From: Streptomyces sp. MMG1121 | GTDB taxonomy: Bacteria > Actinomycetota > Actinomycetes > Streptomycetales > Streptomycetaceae | DNA: 64,000 nucleotides | Assembly (NCBI RefSeq): GCF_001280015.1 | Contig: NZ_LGDV01000013.1 | Location: 1-64,000, forward strand | Direction of reading: 5' to 3' | Shown here: one piece after another, positions 16,267 to 26,588 of the stretch | Numbering within the stretch: position 1 is the stretch's first letter | How the letters are laid out: the number at the start of each line of letters is the position of its first letter | Position numbers and translations under genes: made by a program | The notes under the pieces: model-generated | The model's input: only the letters and a program-made list of their open reading frames with translations | What the model was told of the DNA's origin: nothing | The model's database searches: none

Positions 16267-18093
16267 TCAGCCCCCGTACGCCCCCGAAGCCGTCAGCCGC
16301 AGCGCCGTGTCGATCAGCGGAACGTGGCTGAAGGCCTGCGGGAAGTTGCCGACCTGGCGTTGCAGGCGCGGGTCCCACTCCTCGGCGAGCAGGCCGAGGT
16401 CGTTGCGCAGATCGAGGAGCTTCTCGAACAGCTTGCGGGCCTCGTCCACGCGGCCGATCATCGCCAGGTCGTCCGCCATCCAGAAGGAGCAGGCCAGGAA
16501 GGCGCCCTCGTCGCCCGGCAGGCCGTCGACGCCCTCGCTGTCGCCCTCCGTCGGGTAGCGCAGGATGAACCCGTCCGTGGTCGACAGCTCGCGCTGGATC
16601 GCCTCGATCGTGCCGATCACCCGCTTGTCGTCCGGCGGCAGGAAGCCCATCTGCGGGATGAGCAGCAGCGAGGCGTCCAGCTCCTGGGAGCCGTAGGACT
16701 GGGTGAAGGTGTTGCGCTCCTTGTCGTAGCCCTTCTCGCACACGTCCCGGTGGATGTCGTCGCGCAGTTCCTTCCAGCGCTCCAGCGGACCGTCCGCGTC
16801 GCCGGACTCGATCAGCTTGATGGTGCGGTCCACCGCGACCCAGGCCATCACCTTGGAATGCACGAAGTGCCGGCGCGGCCCGCGCACCTCCCAGATGCCC
16901 TCGTCCGGCTCCTGCCAGTGGTCCTCGAGGTAGCGGATGAGCTTCAGCTGGAGCAGGGACGCGTAGTCGTTGCGGGCCAGGCCCGTCATGTGCGCCAGGT
17001 GCAGGGCCTCGATGACCTCGCCGTACACGTCCAGCTGGAGCTGGTGCGCGGCGCCGTTGCCGACCCGGACCGGGGCGGAGTTCTCGTAGCCCGGCAGCCA
17101 GTCCAGCTCGGCCTCGCCCAGCTCGCGCTCACCGGCGATGCCGTACATGATCTGCAGGCTCTCCGGATCGCCCGCGACCGCGCGCAGCAGCCACTCGCGC
17201 CAGGCGCGGGCCTCCTCGCGGTAGCCGGTGCGCAGCAGGGACGACAGGGTGATCGCGGCGTCGCGCAGCCAGGTGTAGCGGTAGTCCCAGTTGCGCACAC
17301 CGCCGATGTCCTCCGGCAGGGAGGTCGTCGGCGCGGCGACGATGCCACCCGTGGGGGCGTACGTCAGCGCCTTGAGGGTGATCAGCGAGCGGACCACCGC
17401 TTCGCGGTACGGCCCGTGGTACGTACAGTGCTCCACCCAGTCGTGCCAGAACTCCTCCGTCGCCTCCAGCGAGGCCTCCGGCTCCGGCAGCGGCGGCGGC
17501 TCCTTGTGCGAGGGCTGCCACGAGATGGTGAACGCGATCCGGTCACCCGGGCCCACCGTGAAGTCGGAGTACGTCGTCAACGACTTGCCGTAGGTCTCGG
17601 CCTCCGTGTCGAACCACACCGAGTCGGGACCGGCGACGGCCACCGTGCGTCCCTCGTGCTTGTGCACCCAGGGCACGACCCGGCCGTAGGAGAACCGCAT
17701 CCGGAGCGCGGAGCGCATCGGCACCCGGCCGGTGACGCCCTCCACGATCCGGATCAGCTGCGGCGCGCCGTCACGCGGAGGCATGAAGTCGGTCACGCGG
17801 ACCGTGCCGCGCGGAGTGTCCCACTCCGACTCCAGCACCAGCGAGTCGCCCCGGTAACCGCGCCGCGCGGCCGTCGGCGGCTTCGCGTCGGCCGCGTGCG
17901 CCGGGCCGAGCCGCCAGAAGCCGTGTTCCTCGGTGCCCAGCAGGCCGGCGAAGATGGCATGCGAGTCGAAGCGGGGCAGGCACAGCCAGTCGACTGTGCC
18001 GTCCCGGCAGACCAGCGCGGCGGTCTGCATGTCTCCGATGAGTGCGTAGTCTTCGATGCGCCCGGCCACGTGCAACTCCAGTCGAACGGCCAC
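16267..18093 (-). CDS. Glycoside hydrolase family 15 protein (trehalase/glucoamylase type)
   Basis: 608 residues. The N-terminal beta-sandwich begins RIEDYALIGDMQTAALV. The (alpha/alpha)6 barrel has the hallmark RNWDYRYTWLRDA, and the C-terminal EEWDPRLQRQVGNFPQAFSH carries the catalytic base region. This architecture matches mycobacterial and streptomycete GH15 trehalases, which split trehalose in the cytoplasm; a glucan or isomalto-oligosaccharide substrate cannot be excluded. The GTG at 18093 is chosen for the GGGGGTGAC just before it; the frame is open further upstream, so a longer product is possible. No signal peptide. Confidence 0.85.
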   Translation of the reverse strand: MAVRLELHVAGRIEDYALIGDMQTAALVCRDGTVDWLCLPRFDSHAIFAGLLGTEEHGFWRLGPAHAADAKPPTAARRGYRGDSLVLESEWDTPRGTVRVTDFMPPRDGAPQLIRIVEGVTGRVPMRSALRMRFSYGRVVPWVHKHEGRTVAVAGPDSVWFDTEAETYGKSLTTYSDFTVGPGDRIAFTISWQPSHKEPPPLPEPEASLEATEEFWHDWVEHCTYHGPYREAVVRSLITLKALTYAPTGGIVAAPTTSLPEDIGGVRNWDYRYTWLRDAAITLSSLLRTGYREEARAWREWLLRAVAGDPESLQIMYGIAGERELGEAELDWLPGYENSAPVRVGNGAAHQLQLDVYGEVIEALHLAHMTGLARNDYASLLQLKLIRYLEDHWQEPDEGIWEVRGPRRHFVHSKVMAWVAVDRTIKLIESGDADGPLERWKELRDDIHRDVCEKGYDKERNTFTQSYGSQELDASLLLIPQMGFLPPDDKRVIGTIEAIQRELSTTDGFILRYPTEGDSEGVDGLPGDEGAFLACSFWMADDLAMIGRVDEARKLFEKLLDLRNDLGLLAEEWDPRLQRQVGNFPQAFSHVPLIDTALRLTASGAYGG

Positions 18094-18633
18094 GTCACCC
18101 CCACGCAGGGGGCTGTCGCTGATGCGGTCAAGGGGTCGTGTTGTGCGTCGTTGAGCGGTGTAGCGAACCAGCCGGCCAAGCCCTGAGGCAAAACGACAGT
18201 CCATGCTCAACGAACTGCCGCGCTCTCGTTGTTCCGGGGGGTGCAGGCGGGGGTGTGCCGTCGTTCCGGCCGGGCTCGGCAGCGAATGTCCGAGCAGGAT
18301 ACGACGCACCTAGATGATCTGCGTGCCGCTCCGGGCAACCCGTGTGGGCCGAACGGGTGAGCAGCGGGTGATGACGATGTGACCGGCGCGTATCTGTGGT
18401 GAAAGGTGTGGCGGGACGTTCTGTGGTGGCCTGGGTGACGGGCCGCCGTGTGCCCGGGCGAGTGCGGAGCGTGGCCGTCCGCCATCGCGTCCACGCGCTG
18501 ATACCCTGGTAGCCCGTGGACCGGTGGGCCTGAAGCCCCCGAACCGCAGCTACGGCGACCCCGCTCGAAAGCACAGCAGTTTCCGAGCCCGCAGCCGCAC
18601 CGCACGACAGACAGCGACCACGGGAGCCCCCTC
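18094..18633. other. 540-bp intergenic region between GH15 and pyrG
   Basis: No credible gene is seen. It must hold both divergent promoters. TACCCT at 18502-18507 is a plausible -10 for pyrG with a ~125-nt leader. I found no riboswitch signature and no pyrimidine-responsive attenuator. Confidence 0.5.
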
Positions 18634-20289
<1,656 letters not shown>

Positions 20290-20306
20290 CACAGGAGCGG
20301 TACGGT

Positions 20307-20345
20307 GGCCGGGGCGCGCGCATTCAGGTGGAGCGCGCCCCGGCC
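20307..20345 (+). terminator. Hairpin between pyrG and the NUDIX gene
   Basis: A perfect 13-bp GC stem (ggccggggcgcgc with its complement) surrounds a 13-nt loop 17 nt after the pyrG stop and 27 nt before the next start. It is likely a terminator or partial attenuator separating the two genes. Confidence 0.7.
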
Positions 20346-20372
20346 GCTCGCGCATGTGTGGAAGGACAGGGC

Positions 20373-20999
20373 ATGACGATCAAGGACACCCCCGAGGAGT
20401 GGGAGATCCGGGCGACGGACACCCCCTTCGTGGGGAACAAGACCTCCGTGCGCACGGACGACGTCGTCATGCCCGACGGTTCGGTGGTCCGCCGCGACTA
20501 CCAGGTCCACCCGGGCTCGGTCGCCGTCCTCGCTCTCGACGAGGAGGACCGGGTCCTGCTGATCAACCAGTACCGCCACCCGGTGCGGCACAAGCTGTGG
20601 GAGATCCCGGCAGGTCTGCTCGACGTCCCCGGCGAGAACCCGCTGCACGCCGCCCAGCGCGAGCTGTACGAGGAGGCGCACGTCAAGGCCGAGGACTGGC
20701 GGGTGCTGACCGACGTGTACACCACCCCCGGCGGCTGCGACGAGGCCGTACGGATCTTCCTCGCCCGTGAGCTGGCGGAGGCCGAGGGCGAGCGGTTCGA
20801 GGCCGAGCACGAGGAGACCGACATGAGCTACGCGCGCGTGCCGGTCGACGAGCTGGTACGCCATGTCCTGGCCGGCGATGTGCACAACAACTGTCTGGCC
20901 GTGGGCGTCCTCTCGCTGGTGGCGGCCCGCGGCGGGGACGGCCTCGACGCGCTGCGCCCGGCGGACGCCCCTTGGCCCGCCCGCCCCTTCACCTCCTGA
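20373..20999 (+). CDS. NUDIX hydrolase, ADP-ribose pyrophosphatase type
   Basis: 208 residues. The NUDIX box is GLLDVPGE-x7-RELYEEAHV. It has one extra residue between Gly and Glu, as I recall in the actinobacterial ADP-ribose pyrophosphatase Rv1700, and His where the consensus has the final Gly. The upstream PAG and the downstream TTPGGCDEAVRIF match ADPRases, which split ADP-ribose to AMP and ribose-5-phosphate. The position right after pyrG is the same in mycobacteria. An ADP-ribosylglycohydrolase at 29395 could supply substrate. Confidence 0.88.
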   Translation: MTIKDTPEEWEIRATDTPFVGNKTSVRTDDVVMPDGSVVRRDYQVHPGSVAVLALDEEDRVLLINQYRHPVRHKLWEIPAGLLDVPGENPLHAAQRELYEEAHVKAEDWRVLTDVYTTPGGCDEAVRIFLARELAEAEGERFEAEHEETDMSYARVPVDELVRHVLAGDVHNNCLAVGVLSLVAARGGDGLDALRPADAPWPARPFTS

Positions 21000-21161
21000 A
21001 CTCCACTCGTACGGCCCAGTGGTGTGACCATCGCCTGATCCGATCGGGCGACCTGCGCGCCGCGCTCCTCACGGCACGTCGCAGAGCGTGAACTAGGCTC
21101 TGAACGCCTGTCTCGGAAGTTCCGGCGGGCTTGCGCGTGCGGTGGGACGGGAGTGTGGCCC

Positions 21162-23228
21162 GTGACGGATCAGGCGGTGGACACGGACGGCGTACGGCTG
21201 TCGGGGCACGAGGTCGCGCAAGACCATTTCCTGGGCCGTACAAGGGAGTTGAAGGAGCTGCGCGCCGACATCGAGCGCGCGGGCCTGGACACCATCTCCG
21301 GCCGGAAAGCCCCTCGCGCGCGCGTGCTCCTGATCGCCGGCCGCCCCGGCTCCGGCCGGACCGCGCTCGCCGAGGAACTCGTACGACAGGTCGCCGGCCG
21401 TTACCCCGACGGAGTGCTGCGCGCCCGGCTCGGCGAGCCCGACGGCACCCCCGTCCCGGTCGAGGACGCCGCCCGTGAACTGCTCGGCGCGCTGGAGCTG
21501 CCGGCCCCCGCCGGCGCCGCCGAGGACGAGCTGACCGAGGCTCTGCGCACCGCCCTCGCCGAGCGGCGCACGCTGCTCCTGCTGGACGACGCGGCCGGCG
21601 CCGAGCAGGTCGACGCGCTGCTGCCGGACGCCCCGGACTGCCTGGTGGTGGCCGTCTCCAAGGGCCCGCTCACCGGTATCGCGGACGTCCGCCCCTGTAC
21701 CGTCGGCGGCCTCGACACCAAGTCCGCGGTGGAACTGCTCACCCGCTACACCGGCTCGGTCCGCATCACCGTCGACCCGCGCTCCGCCGAGAGCCTGGTC
21801 GAGGCCTGCCACGGCCACCCGACCGCACTGGTGCTGGCCGGCGGCTGGCTCGCCGCCCGCCCCAAGGCCGCCGTCTCCGACCTCGCCAAACGGCTGAACA
21901 CGGCCACCGACGACGGTACGGACGGCACCCCGACGGCCCGGGTCTTCCGGTACGTGTACGACGAGCTGCCGGGCCAGGCCGCCCGGATCCTGCGGCTGCT
22001 CGCGCTCGCCCCGGCCGGGCTGGCCGACCCGCACACCGCCTCCGCCCTCGCCGGCTGTTCGGTCGCCGCCGCCCGCGCCACCCTGGACGAGCTCGCCGCC
22101 CTCGGCCTGCTGCGCACGCTGGAGTCCCCGCTGCCCCAGTACGAGGTCCCCGGCTGTCTGCACCCGCTGCTGCGCGCCCTCGCCGAGAGCCAGGAGCGGC
22201 CCGCCGAGCTCCAGCTGGCCCGCGCCCGGATGCTGGAGCGGACGGTACGGCTGCTGCAGTCCTGCCGGGCGATCACCGAGACGGACAGCCCGCAGGCCCG
22301 CGAGAAGCTGAGCGCGATGCCCCGCGAGGTGCGCTTCCCGACCCCCAGGGCGGCGGCCGACTGGCTGTGTGTCCGGCGGCCCGCCCTGCTGGCGTCCGCG
22401 CGGCTCGCCGTGGCCGACGGCGAGCTGGACACGCTCGCCCGGCGGCTGATGTCCCAGCTGGTCAGGGCCATGGTGGCGCATGAGGGCACCCAGGCCGCCG
22501 CGGCCGACCTGTACCGCGTGCACCGCCTCGTCCTCGATGTCGCCGAGCGGCGCGGGCTGCCCCGCGAGAAGGCCGCCGCCCTGCTGAACCTCGGCGACGT
22601 GGACGCCCAGACCGGTCGCACCCGGGACGCGCTGGCACGGTATCGGTCGGCGCTGGACGCCGGACGCCGGGCGAATGACCCGTATGCGACCAGCCGCGCG
22701 ATGGAATCCGTAGGCGGCGCCTACCAGGAGCTGGAGGACTACGACCGGGCCGCCGACTGGTTCGGCCGGGCCCTGGCCGACCGGCTGGCCCGGGGCGAGC
22801 GCGAGCAGGCCGCCCGGCTGTATGGCCGGATCGCCACCGCCCACACCTACGCGGGGCGCTACGGCGAGGGCCTGCGGAACTGGCGGGCGGCCGTCGTCGG
22901 CTATCGCAAGGGCGGCGATGTCGCCGCGCACGCCCGGGCGTTGAGCGAGCTGGCCCGGGTGCAGGAGTACGCGGGACGGTTCGAGGAATCGCTGCGCACC
23001 TGTCAGGAGGCGGTGGAGTGGGCGCGGCGTGCCGAGGACGTCCGGCTGCAGGCCGCCCTGCAGCTCCGGCTCGCCGACACCCTGGAGCACCTCGGCGACC
23101 CCGCCGCCGCCCGACTGCACCGCGCGGCGGCCGAGCGCATGCTGGTTGAGGAGGCCCCGGAGGACGACACAAGGGTGGAACAGGACAGGGAAGCCTGCGA
23201 AATCCGTAGTACATCCAGTGAAGATTGA
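21162..23228 (+). CDS. STAND (NB-ARC-like) ATPase with TPR repeats
   Basis: 688 residues. A P-loop GRPGSGRTAL lies in the first 70 residues after a DHFLGRTRELKEL lead-in typical of STAND proteins. Walker-B-like TLLLLDDAAG, an HGHPTALVLAGGWLA segment (GxP-type) and a winged-helix-like linker follow. From ~450 there are tetratricopeptide units (ALLNLGDVDAQTGRTRDALARY, ESVGGAYQELEDYDRAADWF, RIATAHTYAGRYGEGLRNW). These ATPases act as ligand-gated switches, often regulatory. No DNA-binding domain is visible, unlike AfsR. GTG 21162 has GGGAG 8 nt before it. The trigger is unknown. Confidence 0.85.
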   Translation: MTDQAVDTDGVRLSGHEVAQDHFLGRTRELKELRADIERAGLDTISGRKAPRARVLLIAGRPGSGRTALAEELVRQVAGRYPDGVLRARLGEPDGTPVPVEDAARELLGALELPAPAGAAEDELTEALRTALAERRTLLLLDDAAGAEQVDALLPDAPDCLVVAVSKGPLTGIADVRPCTVGGLDTKSAVELLTRYTGSVRITVDPRSAESLVEACHGHPTALVLAGGWLAARPKAAVSDLAKRLNTATDDGTDGTPTARVFRYVYDELPGQAARILRLLALAPAGLADPHTASALAGCSVAAARATLDELAALGLLRTLESPLPQYEVPGCLHPLLRALAESQERPAELQLARARMLERTVRLLQSCRAITETDSPQAREKLSAMPREVRFPTPRAAADWLCVRRPALLASARLAVADGELDTLARRLMSQLVRAMVAHEGTQAAAADLYRVHRLVLDVAERRGLPREKAAALLNLGDVDAQTGRTRDALARYRSALDAGRRANDPYATSRAMESVGGAYQELEDYDRAADWFGRALADRLARGEREQAARLYGRIATAHTYAGRYGEGLRNWRAAVVGYRKGGDVAAHARALSELARVQEYAGRFEESLRTCQEAVEWARRAEDVRLQAALQLRLADTLEHLGDPAAARLHRAAAERMLVEEAPEDDTRVEQDREACEIRSTSSED

Positions 23229-23374
23229 TGCAATGAAAGGCTAGACAGGCGGAACACCTTCATTAAACTGGCTCTGCCGCGCTCTCCTGCGGTGTCTCCC
23301 GGTGTGCCCCCGCATGCCTGGGTATGTCTTGTAATGCACCCCCCATACCCTCTGAGCCAAGGACCGTGATCGAC

Positions 23375-24490
23375 GTGAAGGTCGGTATCCCCCGCGAGGT
23401 CAAGAACAACGAGTTCCGGGTGGCCATCACCCCCGCCGGTGTGCACGAGCTGGTGCGCAACGGCCACCAGGTCGTCATCGAGCGGGGTGCCGGCGTCGGC
23501 TCCTCGATCACGGACGAGGAGTACGTCTCCGCCGGTGCCGCGATCCTCGACACCGCCGACGAGGTCTGGGCCGCCGCCGACCTGCTGCTGAAGGTCAAGG
23601 AGCCCATCGCGGAGGAGTACCACCGCCTGCGCAAGGACCAGATCCTCTTCACCTACCTGCACCTGGCCGCCTCCAAGGAGTGCACGGACGCGCTCATCGA
23701 GTCCGGCACCACGGCCATCGCCTACGAGACCGTCGAGCTGCCCAGCCGCGCGCTGCCGCTGCTCGCCCCGATGTCCGAGGTCGCGGGCCGCCTCGCCCCG
23801 CAGGTCGGCGCCTACCACCTGATGGCCCCGAACGGTGGCCGCGGTGTGCTCCCCGGCGGCGTCCCGGGCGTGACCCCGGCCAAGGCGGTCGTCATCGGCG
23901 GCGGCGTCTCCGGCTGGAACGCCACGCAGGTCGCCGTCGGCATGGGCTTCGACGTGACCCTGCTCGACCGCGACATCAACAAGCTCCGCGAGGCCGACAA
24001 GGTCTTCGGCACCAAGGTCAAGGCGATCATGTCCAACGCCTTCGAGCTGGAGAAGGCCGTCCTGGAGGCCGACCTCGTCATCGGCGCGGTCCTCATCCCG
24101 GGCGCCAAGGCCCCGAAGCTCGTCACCAACGAGCTGGTGTCCCGCATGAAGCCGGGAAGTGTTCTTGTCGACATCGCGATCGACCAGGGCGGCTGCTTCG
24201 AGGACTCCCGTCCCACCACCCACGCCGAGCCGACCTTCAAGGTGCACAACTCGGTCTTCTACTGCGTGGCCAACATGCCGGGCGCGGTGCCCAACACCTC
24301 CACCAACGCCCTCACCAACGCCACGCTGCCGTACATCGTGTCGCTGGCCAACAACGGCTGGGTCGAGGCGCTGCGCCGCGACGCCGCGCTCGGCAAGGGC
24401 CTCAACACCCATGACGGCAAGGTCGTTTACAAGGAGGTCGCCGAGGCCCACGGCCTGGAGCACGTCGAGCTGGCCTCGCTGCTCGGCTGA
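23375..24490 (+). CDS. ald: Alanine dehydrogenase
   Basis: 371 residues, the same length as the M. tuberculosis enzyme. It starts MKVGIPREVKNNEFR with substrate-binding Arg15, Lys75 (in LLKVKEP) and His96 (in TYLHLA) at the expected positions. The NAD-binding VIGGGVSGWNA is central and SNAFELEKAV follows. It interconverts alanine with pyruvate and ammonia. The GTG at 23375 is preferred over 23366 because AAGGA is 11 nt upstream and the product matches the family N-terminus. A terminator follows. Confidence 0.95.
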   Translation: MKVGIPREVKNNEFRVAITPAGVHELVRNGHQVVIERGAGVGSSITDEEYVSAGAAILDTADEVWAAADLLLKVKEPIAEEYHRLRKDQILFTYLHLAASKECTDALIESGTTAIAYETVELPSRALPLLAPMSEVAGRLAPQVGAYHLMAPNGGRGVLPGGVPGVTPAKAVVIGGGVSGWNATQVAVGMGFDVTLLDRDINKLREADKVFGTKVKAIMSNAFELEKAVLEADLVIGAVLIPGAKAPKLVTNELVSRMKPGSVLVDIAIDQGGCFEDSRPTTHAEPTFKVHNSVFYCVANMPGAVPNTSTNALTNATLPYIVSLANNGWVEALRRDAALGKGLNTHDGKVVYKEVAEAHGLEHVELASLLG

Positions 24491-24567
24491 TCCTCTGACC
24501 TGGTGAACCGCTAAGTCACCCTCAGGTAAAAGGCGATTCGTCAACACGGCTCGTCAACCCCGCGCGC

Positions 24568-24600
24568 CCGGCCGGACCTTGCCCGACAAGGTCCGGCCGG
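24568..24600 (+). terminator. Terminator after ald
   Basis: A perfect 13-bp stem (ccggccggacctt) with a 7-nt loop lies 78 nt past the ald stop. Confidence 0.8.
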
Positions 24601-24758
24601 ATGTGTGTATGGTCACTTTGCGACGCTCGGTCAACTCGCCTCGAACGTAACTCTTCGACCGATTCGCACACCGGTGAAACCTGCTGTGCGACGGCCGTAC
24701 GCCCTTGACAGCGACATGTTTCATTGCCGACACATCCTGCCGGGTCCGGCGGATTGTG

Positions 24759-24788
24759 TTGCTGCGGACCGCCGACACGCCATAGAGT
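24759..24788 (+). promoter_or_regulatory. Candidate promoter for the parA-scp cluster
   Basis: TTGCTG and TAGAGT hexamers with an 18-bp spacer lie 73 nt before the GTG start, in the 371-bp gap after ald. The remainder of that gap holds the ald terminator and no gene. Confidence 0.4.
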
Positions 24789-24861
24789 CGCCAACCGTCG
24801 GCATGGTGCCACGCTGACCTTGTCTAGAAGTTTCCTGGTCACCAAGGAGGTAAGACGACTT

Positions 24862-26037
24862 GTGAATGAGTCGACATTTTCTCCCGGGGGTGGTCAACCA
24901 GGAATGCCTGCACGGGGCCAGGGCTCCGCGGGATTCGAGGCTGTCGGCTCCGTCGCTGTGCGCACCTTCGCAGCCCACCAGAGTCCGGGTTCGCAGCCGG
25001 CCCGGACAGCACACCAGAGCATGGATGGCCATCACGTGAACGCCATGGCCGGCGACGGAAGTGGCGCGCCCCACAACCAACTCGCCGACTACGACGAACT
25101 GCCCCAGGGGCACTTCTACGACCCCGACGCCGAGTACGAGCCCGATCCGGAGTACGCGGCCACGCTCGCGCCCGACGCGGCCCGCCAGCGCCGCGAGCGC
25201 GTCGGTCCGACCGGACGCCCGCTGCCGTACTTCCCGATCCCCGGCCCGCTGACCGACCACGGCCCCGCGAAGATCATCGCGATGTGCAACCAGAAGGGCG
25301 GCGTCGGCAAGACGACGTCGACCATCAATCTGGGTGCCGCGCTCGCGGAGTACGGCCGGCGCGTGCTGCTCGTGGACTTCGACCCGCAGGGCGCGCTGTC
25401 GGTGGGTCTCGGCGTCAACCCGATGGAACTGGACCTCACCGTCTACAACCTGCTCATGGAGCGGGGCATGTCGGCGGACGAGGTCCTGCTGAAGACGGCG
25501 GTCCCCAACATGGACCTGCTGCCCTCCAACATCGACCTGTCGGCCGCCGAGGTCCAGCTGGTCTCCGAGGTCGCCCGCGAGTCGACGCTGCAGCGCGCCC
25601 TGAAGCCGCTGATGGACGACTACGACTACATCGTGATCGACTGTCAGCCCTCGCTCGGCCTGCTCACCGTCAACGCGCTCACGGCGGCGCACAAGGTGAT
25701 CGTGCCGCTGGAGTGCGAGTTCTTCGCCCTGCGCGGTGTGGCCCTGCTGACCGAGACCATCGAGAAGGTCCAGGAGCGGCTCAACCCCGAGCTGGAACTG
25801 GACGGCATCCTCGCCACGATGTACGACTCGCGCACGGTCCACAGCCGCGAGGTCCTGGCCCGTGTGGTCGAGGCCTTCGACGATCACGTCTACCACACGG
25901 TCATCGGCCGCACGGTCCGCTTCCCGGAGACCACGGTCGCCGGCGAGCCGATCACCACCTACGCCTCCAACTCCGTCGGTGCCGCCGCCTATCGCCAGCT
26001 CGCCAGGGAGGTGCTCGCCCGGTGTCACGCCGAGTGA
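24862..26037 (+). CDS. ParA-family ATPase of the scpAB cluster
   Basis: 391 residues. Residues 1-130 are a low-complexity, probably disordered extension. A ParA/Soj ATPase follows: deviant Walker A CNQKGGVGKTTS (Lys145, Lys150), switch I region VDFDPQGALSVGLG, and Walker B YIVIDCQPSLG. The GTG start has a near-perfect AAGGAGG 11 nt before it. It is followed by a ribbon-helix-helix protein, scpA and scpB, the same position as the ParA-like gene I recall before scpA in mycobacteria (Rv1708). It is distinct from the parAB pair near the origin. Likely role: chromosome organisation or positioning. Confidence 0.9.
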   Translation: MNESTFSPGGGQPGMPARGQGSAGFEAVGSVAVRTFAAHQSPGSQPARTAHQSMDGHHVNAMAGDGSGAPHNQLADYDELPQGHFYDPDAEYEPDPEYAATLAPDAARQRRERVGPTGRPLPYFPIPGPLTDHGPAKIIAMCNQKGGVGKTTSTINLGAALAEYGRRVLLVDFDPQGALSVGLGVNPMELDLTVYNLLMERGMSADEVLLKTAVPNMDLLPSNIDLSAAEVQLVSEVARESTLQRALKPLMDDYDYIVIDCQPSLGLLTVNALTAAHKVIVPLECEFFALRGVALLTETIEKVQERLNPELELDGILATMYDSRTVHSREVLARVVEAFDDHVYHTVIGRTVRFPETTVAGEPITTYASNSVGAAAYRQLAREVLARCHAE

Positions 26038-26570
26038 GTCTGCCCGGGGCCGACGAACTCTTCCGTACGACAGGCGGGACGGCGCTGCAGCCGTCGACTC
26101 CCCGCCGCGGCGCCAACGGTGAGGTCCGGGTGCCGGCTCCCGCGGGGGAGAGCGACGACGCTGCCGCCGCCGAGGACGCACCGCAGTCGGTGCCGGTCCA
26201 GGGCGGCGACGGCGAGGGCGCGGAGCACGTCGCGGCGGAGGCCGGACAGGCCGAGACCGGCGAGTCCCGCATTCGCCCGGCCCGGCGGCAGGCGGCGCAG
26301 GAGGGTTCTGCCGACGCCCAGCCGCGCAAGCGCGGGCGGGCCCCGGCCCGGCGGCCCAGCGGGCGCGAACGGCACGACGAGAAGATCACGGTCTACGTCT
26401 CCGCCGAGGAACTGATGGACCTCGAGCACGCGCGCCTGGTGCTCCGCGGCGAGCACGGGCTCGCCGTCGACCGCGGGCGGATCGTCCGCGAGGCGGTGGC
26501 GGTGGTCCTGGCCGACCTGGAGTCCCGCGGGGACGCGAGCATCCTCGTACGACGGCTGCGGGGGCGGTAG
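26022..26570 (+). CDS. Disordered-tail ribbon-helix-helix protein, candidate ParA partner
   Basis: 182 residues. Residues 1-~118 are low complexity and Ala/Gly/Arg/Glu-rich, ending in a basic RKRGRAPARRPSGRERH patch. The last ~65 residues fit a ribbon-helix-helix fold: strand EKITVYVS, helix AEELMDLEHARLVL, turn, helix DRGRIVREAVAVVLADLE. GTG 26022 is chosen because AGGGAGG lies 10 nt upstream, and it overlaps the ParA gene by 16 nt; GTG 26034 is the alternative. RHH proteins are the DNA-binding partners in type Ib plasmid partition systems (ParG, omega), so a similar role here is inference. Confidence 0.75.
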   Translation: MSRRVSLPGADELFRTTGGTALQPSTPRRGANGEVRVPAPAGESDDAAAAEDAPQSVPVQGGDGEGAEHVAAEAGQAETGESRIRPARRQAAQEGSADAQPRKRGRAPARRPSGRERHDEKITVYVSAEELMDLEHARLVLRGEHGLAVDRGRIVREAVAVVLADLESRGDASILVRRLRGR

Positions 26571-26588
26571 GGGTAGCCTGCGGAGGCC

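Noticed and set aside
13104..18093. Horizontally acquired island
   Set aside because: GC content and gene style match the surroundings, and no integrase, tRNA edge or repeats flank it.
21162..23228. AfsR/SARP-type regulator
   Set aside because: STAND and TPR parts are present but the N-terminal OmpR-like DNA-binding domain is not.
24491..24861. tRNA or att site in the ald-parA gap
   Set aside because: The paired segment at 24568-24600 is a simple 13-bp terminator, without tRNA arms or a CCA end.
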